Below are positions 7,462 to 16,370 of a DNA stretch of 64,000 bases, piece after piece (within the stretch, counting starts at the first letter, position 1; each line of letters opens with the position of its first letter). Position numbers and translations under genes: made by a program. Source of the DNA: Mariniphaga sp041686935 (GTDB lineage Bacteria > Bacteroidota > Bacteroidia > Bacteroidales > Prolixibacteraceae); assembly GCA_041686935.1 (NCBI GenBank), contig JAWLCW010000027.1, forward strand, positions 9,318 through 73,317, read 5' to 3'. The notes below the pieces were generated by a model. It was given only the letters and a program-made list of their open reading frames with translations. It did not search any database and had not been told where the DNA came from.

Positions 7462-10400
7462 ATGAAATTAAAACTTTTACTTTACTTGATTTTTTTAGCC
7501 GGGATTCTTTACGCACAAGAGCCTTATCGTTCACTGATAATTTCTGAAGTTCGCCTTACAGGTAGAAATCCTGAAAAGCATGTTGAAATTACTAACATGG
7601 GTAACATGGATATAAATCTCAATGAATTTAAAATTGGGAATATGCGTCCCTGGATACCCCAACCAATTCTTGATCCTTGGAATGACCCTTGGGTTCCAGA
7701 AGCAGATCGTATGTTTATGTTGCCAGATAAAGTTCTCAAACCCGGTGATTCGTATGTAATATCCGGATGGTGGGACTTTGGGCCGGCAATGTATAAAAAA
7801 AGGATTCCTGGTTGGGAAGGATATGAGCGTATCAAGCAAGTTGAATTTTTGGATTTAGCAGATTTATTAATTCATGCACTAGAATCAGAAACAGGATATC
7901 CAGGTGTGAAAGATAGTGCAACTGTAGATGAAAAATATGGAGATAATTTACAAACTTTCTTGTACACAAACTTCGGTAGTGGTTGCTTTTATCTTGAACA
8001 TCATTTTGCACCAGGGGATTCAGCGGTTGTGGATCAAGTCGGTGGTGTTTTTGATGATAATGGCCGTAACTTTTATCAAGGGTATGATGTTGCAGGCGTT
8101 ACAGAAGCTACAGCAAATTCTGTACTTGTCCGTAAGTATAGTATAAATACAGGCAACCTTGACTTTGCCAATGCGAGAGGTGTCGGGCTTGAAGATTCTG
8201 AGTGGCTTCCTCTTCCAATGCCCTTAGATGATGGATATAATGCATGGCGTGATCTTTGGTGGACTGTTGGTAACCATGGCCCATATGTTTTTGATGAAAA
8301 TACTTTGGAATCGGATGTCATTGAAATTGATTTTGCTAACAAAATCTTAAATGTTCCATGGGGAGTTCGCAGACTCGACGATATTATGCGAAAAATGGTA
8401 AAGAAACCTGGTATTGCATGGAATTATCATTTTAATTCAAACATAGAAGACTCACTTTATCTTTCTGCCCGTACAGGAGATAAATTGACAGTTCATGTTG
8501 TTGGAAACGAATTACAGACAATAACTTTTGATATAGTTGTTTCAGAACCTACTGCAGATGTGAACATTGTGGTTCCTAAAGCCCGCATGAATATTGCATC
8601 AGTATTTCAGGGAGGACCAGTCAGGACAAACACGCAAGCAGGAATTGAAGGCCTTGATTGGCCAAGAGTAACAGAAAATAGTCATGGTAATGATACGATT
8701 ACCGGTACTTGGGGAGGACTTCCAAATGCTCTTCGTACAGATTCATTATTAAAATATTTGGAAAAGCCTGAAAAAGCAAGTTGGGAGTTAGTTTGGGTTG
8801 ATAATATTGAAAGACCTGATTTAAAAAATGGTGACATTTTAAAAGTAACATCAGAAAATGGTGCTACAAAAGAATATTTTATTCAAGTTCAGCCATATGG
8901 TCCTAGCCATAATGCCAACCTTGCTTCAATTACCTGGCCAGACATTCCAGACTTTTACAAAGGAATTTTTGGATGGACAGGTGATACTATTCCTAATTTT
9001 ACACCTACAACGTTTAATTATCGTGTACAGGTTCCATTTGATGTTGAAGGAGTACCAGCTTTACTAGGAAAGCCAGAGAATCTAAACGCAAAAACTCAAG
9101 TAACCAGGGCTAAATCACTTACCGGGACAGTAGAAGATCGCACAATTTCATTTGATGTTACAGCAGAAGATGATAGTGTTACAAATAAGTATAATATTGA
9201 GCTGGTAAAAGAAAAAAATCCTCAGGACATTCAACCTTATAAAGCTGAACCTTTTTTATCTGAATTAGTATTCTGGGAGTCATGGAATAACAGTTTTGGT
9301 GAAATTTGTAACCCCGGTAATCAACGGATAGATTTAAGTGATTATATGATTGCTATGGCTTTTAATACAGATCCTGCTGGTGTAATAGAATCTCGAATGG
9401 GGGTTGATGACTGGTTACACCGATATGACAAATATGTTCCAGGTTATAAATGGGTAGATCAGGCGTCATGGGCTGTAAGTCCAGGCATTTTAGAACTAGA
9501 TTTAACAGTAAACCCAATAATTGAACCAGGTGATGTTTTTTGTATGGGTGGAATCTGGGATTATGGTTATATAAATGGAGAAATTGGACTGGAAAACTGG
9601 CAAGTGCTTAAACAATTAGATGTACAATTCCATAGTGGTAGACATCCTGTCTATACAAATCCTTGGGGTGAAGAAGTAAGTTCAACTGGAACCCCAATTC
9701 GGAAGTGGAATAATTCATCCTGGTTTTTATTCAGAATATTAAATGATTCTATCAAATTGGGCTTGAAACCAGCCAATGACCCCAATGATTTTGAGTTAAT
9801 TGATGCATTTGGGATGAGTGATGGATCTACTTGGGTTATAGGGGGAGTAAGAACTGACAGGGTGCAAAGCTATAGAAGAAAACCTGAAATCTTTAAAGGA
9901 AATCCATTATTGGGTGCTTCTTTTGGCACAGATCCGGATGATAGCGAATGGACTATTCATGGCACCAATTATTATGCAGAACAAGGTTATGGTTGGCCAT
10001 GGAGAGCAATACTTGTAGGATATGATATTGGACAACATTATATGAATGAACCCACTCATTATGTTTCTACTGTTTCTTCGACAGTATATAAAGTAAGTGA
10101 AGGTTATTCAATGAGTGAAGAAATTAGGGGAATTACAACTGGCACTCCGGTTGCAAATTTTATTGCTAATATTATTAAAGCTAACGAAAATCAAACGTTA
10201 ACTGTTAAAGCAACATCCGATGGTTCTATATTGACTGGTGATGCATTATTAAGTATGAATGATACTTTGATTGTATTATCCGCTGATAGCACCAATATTA
10301 CTAAATATCTACTTAACGTTTCTGAAGATGGATTAAGTTCAAATGCTATTCTTACTTCCAACTTGTACGAAATTGAAATTACTGATGATCCACTGAAAAG

Positions 10401-11439
10401 TGCAACCAACGACAATATGGGTTCTGGACACATTACCGGGTTTGAATATGGTACTCAGTTGAGTACTGTGTTAAATAACGTAACTGTTCCTTTTGGTGCA
10501 TCATTAGATATTATTGACGGTGAAGGTGCTTATATTCCTTTGAAAATGCTCAATTTCGATACTACATATGTTAGAGTAACTGTTAATTCCAATACTTATT
10601 TTCATGTGGTGGCTGAAGACGGTTTAACTACAATTGTTTACCAATTGCAACCCAGAACCTCTGGAAATGATGTCTTTATCCTTTCAGATAAATACGTAGT
10701 AATGCAAGCTAATAACCTGATTCAGTTTGTGCCGCGTGGAACCAATGCCCAGACTTTGATTTCAAACCTTATACCATCTATGGGTGCGACGTTAAAAGTA
10801 GTGGACAAAATGGGAAATGAAAGAACAGAAGGAACAATCCGCGAAGATGATAAAGTGGTGGTAACATCTCCCAATGGCGAAATTACAAGAGTATATCATC
10901 TTGCCATGTTACGCACTCAGTACATTCAGGAGCCAACTTATCTGGCATATGTATTGTCAAATATTTACCAGGTTGACCAGGTGAACTACGAAATTACTGG
11001 TCCTACTGGCACTACGCAACTTACTGAATTTTACTCACGCATCACACCTGTAATGGGAGCTACTGCCGTTCTAGTTGATGCCAGCGGAGACGAAAAATTG
11101 TCAGGGGAACTGAATGTGGGAGACATGTTGAAAGTAACATCCAAGGACGGTAAAATTGTGGTGTTATACACACTCAATCTGGGTACTTCAGCAGTACAAC
11201 TAGATAATAATCAAGTTGAAATTTACCCGAACCCGACTAATGGAAAATTGAATGTTCGGGGTGTGGAACAAGGAAACCGAATTCAGGTCTTCACTGCCTC
11301 CGGGGTTATGGTTCGCGATATTAGAGTACAGAGTAACCTCGAAGTACTTTCAATCGACGATCAACCTGCCGGATTATTCCTTATAATCATTAGTGACAAG
11401 GAAAAAGTTAAAGGTCGTTTTAAGGCTGTAAAAAATTAG
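7462..11439 (+). CDS. Large T9SS-exported multidomain protein with lamin-tail-like and beta-sandwich repeats
   Basis: A 1325-residue secreted protein. It has a signal peptide (MKLKLLLYLIFLAGILYAQ). A lamin-tail-like domain begins SLIISEVRLTGRNPEKHVEI, and a second related one begins near residue 600 (SELVFWESWNNSFGEICNPG). From about residue 955 to 1245 come roughly 100-residue beta-type repeats sharing a 'GATLKVVD...DKVVVTSPNGEITRVYHLAM' pattern. The end is a type A T9SS sorting domain (VEIYPNPTNGKLNVRG to the C-terminus). It should be displayed on the cell surface or released. No catalytic motif is visible, so a binding, scaffold or adhesion role is the best guess. It opens the hydrolase cluster and lies directly behind the candidate operators. 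Confidence 0.75.
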   Translation: MKLKLLLYLIFLAGILYAQEPYRSLIISEVRLTGRNPEKHVEITNMGNMDINLNEFKIGNMRPWIPQPILDPWNDPWVPEADRMFMLPDKVLKPGDSYVISGWWDFGPAMYKKRIPGWEGYERIKQVEFLDLADLLIHALESETGYPGVKDSATVDEKYGDNLQTFLYTNFGSGCFYLEHHFAPGDSAVVDQVGGVFDDNGRNFYQGYDVAGVTEATANSVLVRKYSINTGNLDFANARGVGLEDSEWLPLPMPLDDGYNAWRDLWWTVGNHGPYVFDENTLESDVIEIDFANKILNVPWGVRRLDDIMRKMVKKPGIAWNYHFNSNIEDSLYLSARTGDKLTVHVVGNELQTITFDIVVSEPTADVNIVVPKARMNIASVFQGGPVRTNTQAGIEGLDWPRVTENSHGNDTITGTWGGLPNALRTDSLLKYLEKPEKASWELVWVDNIERPDLKNGDILKVTSENGATKEYFIQVQPYGPSHNANLASITWPDIPDFYKGIFGWTGDTIPNFTPTTFNYRVQVPFDVEGVPALLGKPENLNAKTQVTRAKSLTGTVEDRTISFDVTAEDDSVTNKYNIELVKEKNPQDIQPYKAEPFLSELVFWESWNNSFGEICNPGNQRIDLSDYMIAMAFNTDPAGVIESRMGVDDWLHRYDKYVPGYKWVDQASWAVSPGILELDLTVNPIIEPGDVFCMGGIWDYGYINGEIGLENWQVLKQLDVQFHSGRHPVYTNPWGEEVSSTGTPIRKWNNSSWFLFRILNDSIKLGLKPANDPNDFELIDAFGMSDGSTWVIGGVRTDRVQSYRRKPEIFKGNPLLGASFGTDPDDSEWTIHGTNYYAEQGYGWPWRAILVGYDIGQHYMNEPTHYVSTVSSTVYKVSEGYSMSEEIRGITTGTPVANFIANIIKANENQTLTVKATSDGSILTGDALLSMNDTLIVLSADSTNITKYLLNVSEDGLSSNAILTSNLYEIEITDDPLKSATNDNMGSGHITGFEYGTQLSTVLNNVTVPFGASLDIIDGEGAYIPLKMLNFDTTYVRVTVNSNTYFHVVAEDGLTTIVYQLQPRTSGNDVFILSDKYVVMQANNLIQFVPRGTNAQTLISNLIPSMGATLKVVDKMGNERTEGTIREDDKVVVTSPNGEITRVYHLAMLRTQYIQEPTYLAYVLSNIYQVDQVNYEITGPTGTTQLTEFYSRITPVMGATAVLVDASGDEKLSGELNVGDMLKVTSKDGKIVVLYTLNLGTSAVQLDNNQVEIYPNPTNGKLNVRGVEQGNRIQVFTASGVMVRDIRVQSNLEVLSIDDQPAGLFLIIISDKEKVKGRFKAVKN

Positions 11440-11464
11440 TACTTAAAGTTTATTGTGTTAGTGG

Positions 11465-11484
11465 GAGCCTGAATTTTCAGGCTC
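11465..11484 (+). terminator. Hairpin terminator after the T9SS surface protein
   Basis: GAGCCTGAA and TTCAGGCTC form a perfect 9-bp stem with a two-base TT spacer, followed by TTACTTTTAATTT. It lies 25 bp after the stop codon and should end or attenuate transcription before the first GH140-like gene. Confidence 0.7.
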
Positions 11485-11554
11485 TTACTTTTAATTTCCT
11501 TTAGTATTCTAAATATTTGAGGTGTTCAAAAACTTTTGATGACATCCAATTTCA

Positions 11555-12967
11555 TTGAATATCATGAATTTAAAAACTTTTATAAAATACATTATTATCT
11601 TTTTTATATTTTTTAAGATTGTAATGTTTTTTGCATTTAAAAGTGAAGATTGGGGTCATATAAAACTAGAAATTTCTGAAAATGGCCATTACTTTCAGTT
11701 TAAAGATGGAACACCATTTTTTTGGCTTGGAGATACTGGTTGGTATTTATTTATTCGATTGAAAAAGGAAGAAATAAAATTATATTTGAAAAATCGTCAT
11801 GAAAAAGGATTTAATGTCATTCAGGCAGCGATTTTAAGGGGTGATCTAACTGTACCTAATAAATATAAAGAGTTACCATTTCAGAATTTAGACCCAGAAA
11901 AGCCAAATGAAAAATATTTTGAACTTGTTGATTGGACTGTGCAAACAGCTCTTGATTATGACATCTTTATAGGCTTACTACCTACTTGGGGAGACCAAGT
12001 CAGTGATTTATTTGGCACAGGCTCAATCCGGTTTAATGAAAAAAGTGCTTATAGTTATGGACTTTTTTTAGGGAAAAGGTATAAAAATTATTCAAATATT
12101 ATCTGGATAGCAGGCGGAGATCAACCAGCATTTACTAGCGAGAGAGACTGGAGACCAATATGGCGTTCCATGATCAGGGGTATACGTGAAGGTACCAACG
12201 GGAAAGCCCTGATAACCTATCATCCCTGGGGGGAAAGCTCAACAACAGATTTTTGGAAAGATGAAGACATCCTGGATTTTAATATGCTACAGAGTGGTCA
12301 TAAAAGTCATGATATACCGGTATGGGATTGGATTGCAAGGGATTACAATTCTTCCCCCACAAAACCGATTCTTGACGGGGAATCAACTTATGAGGATCAT
12401 CCCGTTAACTGGAAACTTGAAAATGGTTATTTCAGGGATTATGATGTACGAAAACAGCTTTACCGTTCCGTATTTGCAGGTGCATGTGGTGTAACTTATG
12501 GACATCAGGCAATTAGACAGTTCTATGGCCCCGAAGTAAAGCCGGCAGGTTATCCGGACAGATTCTGGACTGAAGCGTTGGACAGGTCAGGTGCTTTTCA
12601 GGCCGGGTATTTAAAAAACCTGATATTGTCAAGACCCCCTCTTAACCGGGTTCCTGACCAATCCATAGTCGTTAGCGGTCAGGGTGAGAAAGGTGAATTT
12701 ATAATGGCATTCAGGGATGCTTCAGGGAGCTATGGCATGGTATATTTGCCTGTTGGGAAAAAAATTGAAGTAAGCACTAAATGGATCAATGCACCTAAAA
12801 TAGTTGCATGGTGGTTTAATCCGAGAAATGCAGAATCACAAAAAATTGGAGAATTTAAAAAAGAAGGAAAGTTATCGTTCGAACCACCTTCAACAGGAAT
12901 TGAAAATGACTGGGTTTTGATTTTGGAGGATGCAGATAAAAATTGGAGTGCACCGGGAAATAATTAA
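11555..12967 (+). CDS. GH140/apiosidase-like protein, copy 1 (mosaic)
   Basis: A 470-residue member of the DUF4038 'apiosidase-like' family: a (beta/alpha)8 barrel plus a C-terminal 'putative collagen-binding' beta domain (from about residue 390). Its founding enzyme removes apiose from rhamnogalacturonan II. Asp189 in GGDQP and Glu276 in LDGESTYED sit where the catalytic acid/base and nucleophile of GH140 are expected. The N-terminus is a long hydrophobic stretch without a clear cleavage site. The early motif reads GDTGWYLFIRL, whereas copy 2 has the usual GDTAWELFHRL, so a Glu and a His of the likely substrate pocket are lost. From residue 198 onward it is almost identical to copy 2. It may have changed specificity or be drifting. 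Confidence 0.8.
   Translation: MNIMNLKTFIKYIIIFFIFFKIVMFFAFKSEDWGHIKLEISENGHYFQFKDGTPFFWLGDTGWYLFIRLKKEEIKLYLKNRHEKGFNVIQAAILRGDLTVPNKYKELPFQNLDPEKPNEKYFELVDWTVQTALDYDIFIGLLPTWGDQVSDLFGTGSIRFNEKSAYSYGLFLGKRYKNYSNIIWIAGGDQPAFTSERDWRPIWRSMIRGIREGTNGKALITYHPWGESSTTDFWKDEDILDFNMLQSGHKSHDIPVWDWIARDYNSSPTKPILDGESTYEDHPVNWKLENGYFRDYDVRKQLYRSVFAGACGVTYGHQAIRQFYGPEVKPAGYPDRFWTEALDRSGAFQAGYLKNLILSRPPLNRVPDQSIVVSGQGEKGEFIMAFRDASGSYGMVYLPVGKKIEVSTKWINAPKIVAWWFNPRNAESQKIGEFKKEGKLSFEPPSTGIENDWVLILEDADKNWSAPGNN
12191..12792 (+). repeat. 602-bp exact repeat, copy A (gene-conversion tract in a GH140-like gene)
   Basis: This stretch is base-for-base identical to 17013-17614. Near-identity extends from about 12147 to 12938 with only scattered single changes, for example at 12176, 12190, 12793 and 12845. 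Upstream of 12147 the two genes differ at many positions. A sharp switch from diverged to identical sequence within one gene indicates recent intragenomic gene conversion. Confidence 0.92.
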
Positions 12968-13040
12968 TTATAGGGATAGAATTTTTCATAATAGTAATTA
13001 AAATTTCATTATTCCCGGTCAATTGTTAAAAAATAAGAAA

Positions 13041-15278
13041 ATGGACCGTAAAAAATTTTTAGCAACAATTAGTGCAGCAACTGCTGCATTGACCAGCGTT
13101 CCCTTTTTAAAATTATATGGAGAGGATACTAATTCTATAATAGAACGAATCAGGATAAACCGAGCCCGGTTGGCAAAACGATCAGGTAATATTTCCATTC
13201 ATGATATTCAGCTTCCAGACCGCCAAATCAGTCTGTTTGAGAAATGTGAAATCCGATTTCAACTAGAAGCCACCTATGAAAATCCGTATGATCCCGATGA
13301 CATCTTGGTAAATGGATATACCCGAATGCCCTCGGGAAAGAAAGCGAGGATCCCAGCCTTTTATTATGAACCATGTGAGGCAATTGAAGGACTGTCACAA
13401 ATGACAATGGGTGTTCAATATTACCGCACAGGAAACGGAGAATGGCGACTGCGTTTCAGCAGTGGAGAAACAGGAACTCATACATTCATATTAGAAGCAA
13501 GGGAGAAAAACGGAAGGAGTGTGAGTTCGGACTCCATACAAATTGAAATTACAGATTCTTCGCGATTAGGTTATGTGCAGATAAGTCAAAATAATCCCAT
13601 GTATTTTGAAAACAGCCGGGACAACTCACTTTTCTGGGGAGTAGGAACAAATGTTGCCTGGACGAGGTCACGCAGTTATGAGTACTATTTTGGAAAGGCA
13701 AAAGGGGAAATGAATGCCACGCGGGTATGGCTCTGTCACTGGGCTTGGTTGGAATGGACACCTTTCATCGATCGACCAATGACAAATTGGACTGATTACG
13801 GTGGTGTGGTCTATTATAACCAGATGATAGCAGATACATTAGATCGTGTTTTTTCTCTTGCCGAAGCGCAAAACCTCCGAATTATGCTAGTTACAGAAGA
13901 CAATAATGAGCATTTTGAGGACAATACTGCCGGAGGATGGGCCGGGAATCCATATAACAAAATATTTGGAGGACCGTGCAATACGCCTGGTGAGGTTTTT
14001 TCACTTGCTGAGGCCAGAAATATTTACCGGAAACGCCTTCGCTATATATTGGCGCGCTGGGGGTACAGTGATTGTCTTTGGGCAATCAATTCCTGGAATG
14101 ATATGAGCAATCCAGATGAGATAAGAGTGAATTGGATAAAAGAAATGCGGGATTATGTGCATAGTGCGGTCGATGGTTGGCGGCCGATCATTTATGGGAG
14201 TAATTTCGGATATAATTCAACAGAAGTGACTGATTATGCCCAGTCTGGAGTAGAACTTATATCAACAAAACCAAATGTAACCCAGGAAGGGTATCATTCG
14301 CAAAGCGATGAATGGTTTAAACATACGGTACTTGAACAAACCTGGATGGGACTGACTCGAGGTCTCGGTGCCTGGATGGTATGGCCGCACGAACAGGTAG
14401 ATCGGACCAAATCATGGAGCGTATTTCGTCCCACTATGGAGTTTGCAGCTACACAGAAACTGAACCAAGCGGGCTGGATGCGTGCAACAGTAAACGTCTC
14501 TATGATACGGGTCGATAAAGCAAATAACGATTCTGATGATGAGTTAATGGAATTTGTTTCACTTGAAGCTTATGGTGATATACCAGAATGGGGCAGCCGT
14601 TCTTCTGTGAATGTGTTTGAAGTTGATCTGGACTCTGTGGGAGGACAATGGCTGGAAGGGTTCAGCAGAACTTTGTATGGAAAGAATCATGAAAAGTGGC
14701 GAAATCCTCCTACTTTCATTGCCCACTTACCTTCACCGGGTTTTATTACAGTCGATTTTTTTGAAATTGGTTCTGGAACCAGTAAGATCGAAATTAAGGT
14801 AAACGGTGAGCAGGCAGTTTCACATACTTTCACCGGCGGTCGTCGATATTTAAATGACGAGGAAGGAAAGGTCACAGTAGAACTACCGGCAGGGAAAGTG
14901 GAAATTTTTCTTGATATTACAAATGGTGATTGGGCACGTATTCGCACCATTTATATTTCCTGGATTATGCAAATTCCCACGAAGCTCGTGAAAATTGATG
15001 GACAAGCACATGCCGAAGGTGGATTCCTGTACCTGCAAAACAAAACACTAAATCGGATTTATCTTGAAGTATTAAAAAAGAATCCGGTGCATTTATTTGA
15101 TTTACAATTAAATATTAAGAAATTGACTCAGGGAAAGTATCACGTAAAACAAATTGATCCTGAAACAGGCGATGTGATCAGGGATGAAATGGTGAAGGCT
15201 GTTAATAACGCATTACCCATAACTGTGCCGGACATAGAAAAACATACTGTGTTGGCTTTTGAAAAACTAAATTTTTAA
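13041..15278 (+). CDS. Exported DUF5060-type glycoside hydrolase candidate
   Basis: The frame opens at a TTG (13023), but the ATG at 13041 gives a proper leader, MDRKKFLATISAATAALTSVPF, so 745 residues are expected. After the leader comes a DUF5060-type beta-sandwich (about residues 45-170: RQISLFEKCEIRFQLEATYENP, then GEWRLRFSSGETGTHTFILEAR). A (beta/alpha)8 barrel domain follows, then a C-terminal beta-rich region. The usual acid/base motif WNE reads NSWNDMSNPDE here, an Asp in place of Glu, and TKPNVTQEGYH is a possible nucleophile strand. These deviations make activity uncertain. It lies between the first GH140-like gene and a GH-A enzyme with short spacers, so it belongs to the same transcript. 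Confidence 0.65.
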   Translation: MDRKKFLATISAATAALTSVPFLKLYGEDTNSIIERIRINRARLAKRSGNISIHDIQLPDRQISLFEKCEIRFQLEATYENPYDPDDILVNGYTRMPSGKKARIPAFYYEPCEAIEGLSQMTMGVQYYRTGNGEWRLRFSSGETGTHTFILEAREKNGRSVSSDSIQIEITDSSRLGYVQISQNNPMYFENSRDNSLFWGVGTNVAWTRSRSYEYYFGKAKGEMNATRVWLCHWAWLEWTPFIDRPMTNWTDYGGVVYYNQMIADTLDRVFSLAEAQNLRIMLVTEDNNEHFEDNTAGGWAGNPYNKIFGGPCNTPGEVFSLAEARNIYRKRLRYILARWGYSDCLWAINSWNDMSNPDEIRVNWIKEMRDYVHSAVDGWRPIIYGSNFGYNSTEVTDYAQSGVELISTKPNVTQEGYHSQSDEWFKHTVLEQTWMGLTRGLGAWMVWPHEQVDRTKSWSVFRPTMEFAATQKLNQAGWMRATVNVSMIRVDKANNDSDDELMEFVSLEAYGDIPEWGSRSSVNVFEVDLDSVGGQWLEGFSRTLYGKNHEKWRNPPTFIAHLPSPGFITVDFFEIGSGTSKIEIKVNGEQAVSHTFTGGRRYLNDEEGKVTVELPAGKVEIFLDITNGDWARIRTIYISWIMQIPTKLVKIDGQAHAEGGFLYLQNKTLNRIYLEVLKKNPVHLFDLQLNIKKLTQGKYHVKQIDPETGDVIRDEMVKAVNNALPITVPDIEKHTVLAFEKLNF

Positions 15279-15289
15279 TAAATGATAAT

Positions 15290-16327
15290 ATGAGAGAGAA
15301 ATTTTCAATTGTAAGATTACTTGTGATAGCCATTATGCTATCCTTTGCATTCATTTCTAATGCAGGCAACCTATTAGCAGAAAAACTGTCCGATACAAAA
15401 CATTCTCCAGTTCTAACCATCAAAGGTACAAATTTTGTGTTAGATCAAAAACCTTTTAACTACATAGGAATTAGTTTTTTTAATGCACTTTACAATCCTA
15501 CATTCAATAGTAGTGAAGAGGTTATGTTTAATTGGCTTACAAAGTTAAATAATAATGGTATCACTGTTGTTCGAATTTGGGGAGAATGGAATAACGATCT
15601 TGGATTCATTGATACATGTGATTCATGCATTATGTATAAACGTGATGGAAATATCCGCACGTTTTACCTCAATAGAATTAAATCATTATTAGAGGCATCA
15701 GCGTCCTTGGACATGGTGGTAGAATATGTACTCTTCTCTTCAGAAAGCAAGGGTAAAAAACTTTCTGATGAAGCAGCCAATTTAGCTGTTAAAAATATTA
15801 CCCGAGAATTAATGCCATATAGGAATCTGGTTTTTCAAATTTGGAATGAATTTGACTATCGTGTGGAAGATTATTACAAAATCATAAAGGAAAACGATCC
15901 TTACAGGTTGGTAAGTAATAGTCCTGGAGGAGGTGGAACATTAGGTAATGATGATCATAATGAATTACTCGATTTTCTTACACCCCATACTTCACGGCAC
16001 GGAAAACACTGGGAGAAAGTAGGAGAAGAAATAAAGGGATTAATTGATAAATTTAATAAACCAGTTGTAGATGATGAACCTGCCCGCAGTGGTACCAGGG
16101 AATCAGAATGGCTTGGCGGCCCAAAAGATGTAACCAGCCCTTTTGATCATATTATTCATATATATAATGTTTGGAAGGCTGGCGGACATCCAATTTATCA
16201 TCATGATATGTTTCAAACTGGCTATGGCACTAAGCCAATCCCTCCTTCTGGAATCCCGGATCCAGATTTTGATCAATATCATAAAACAGTTTTTGAATTT
16301 TTACGTCAAGTAGAAAGATTTAAATAA
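15290..16327 (+). CDS. Clan GH-A glycoside hydrolase (cellulase-like fold)
   Basis: A 345-residue enzyme with a signal peptide (about residues 1-30). The barrel starts FVLDQKPFNYIGISFFN, has NGITVVRIWGEWN on an early strand, and carries the clan GH-A acid/base Glu187 in VFQIWNEFDYR and the probable nucleophile Glu263 in KPVVDDEPAR. This layout fits GH5-like enzymes, but the family cannot be fixed from motifs alone. It starts 11 bp after the DUF5060 gene. The length equals a bare catalytic domain with no binding module. Confidence 0.72.
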   Translation: MREKFSIVRLLVIAIMLSFAFISNAGNLLAEKLSDTKHSPVLTIKGTNFVLDQKPFNYIGISFFNALYNPTFNSSEEVMFNWLTKLNNNGITVVRIWGEWNNDLGFIDTCDSCIMYKRDGNIRTFYLNRIKSLLEASASLDMVVEYVLFSSESKGKKLSDEAANLAVKNITRELMPYRNLVFQIWNEFDYRVEDYYKIIKENDPYRLVSNSPGGGGTLGNDDHNELLDFLTPHTSRHGKHWEKVGEEIKGLIDKFNKPVVDDEPARSGTRESEWLGGPKDVTSPFDHIIHIYNVWKAGGHPIYHHDMFQTGYGTKPIPPSGIPDPDFDQYHKTVFEFLRQVERFK

Positions 16328-16370
16328 CTAAAATATACAATGTTAATTAGTTGAATATTAAAACCTAATA

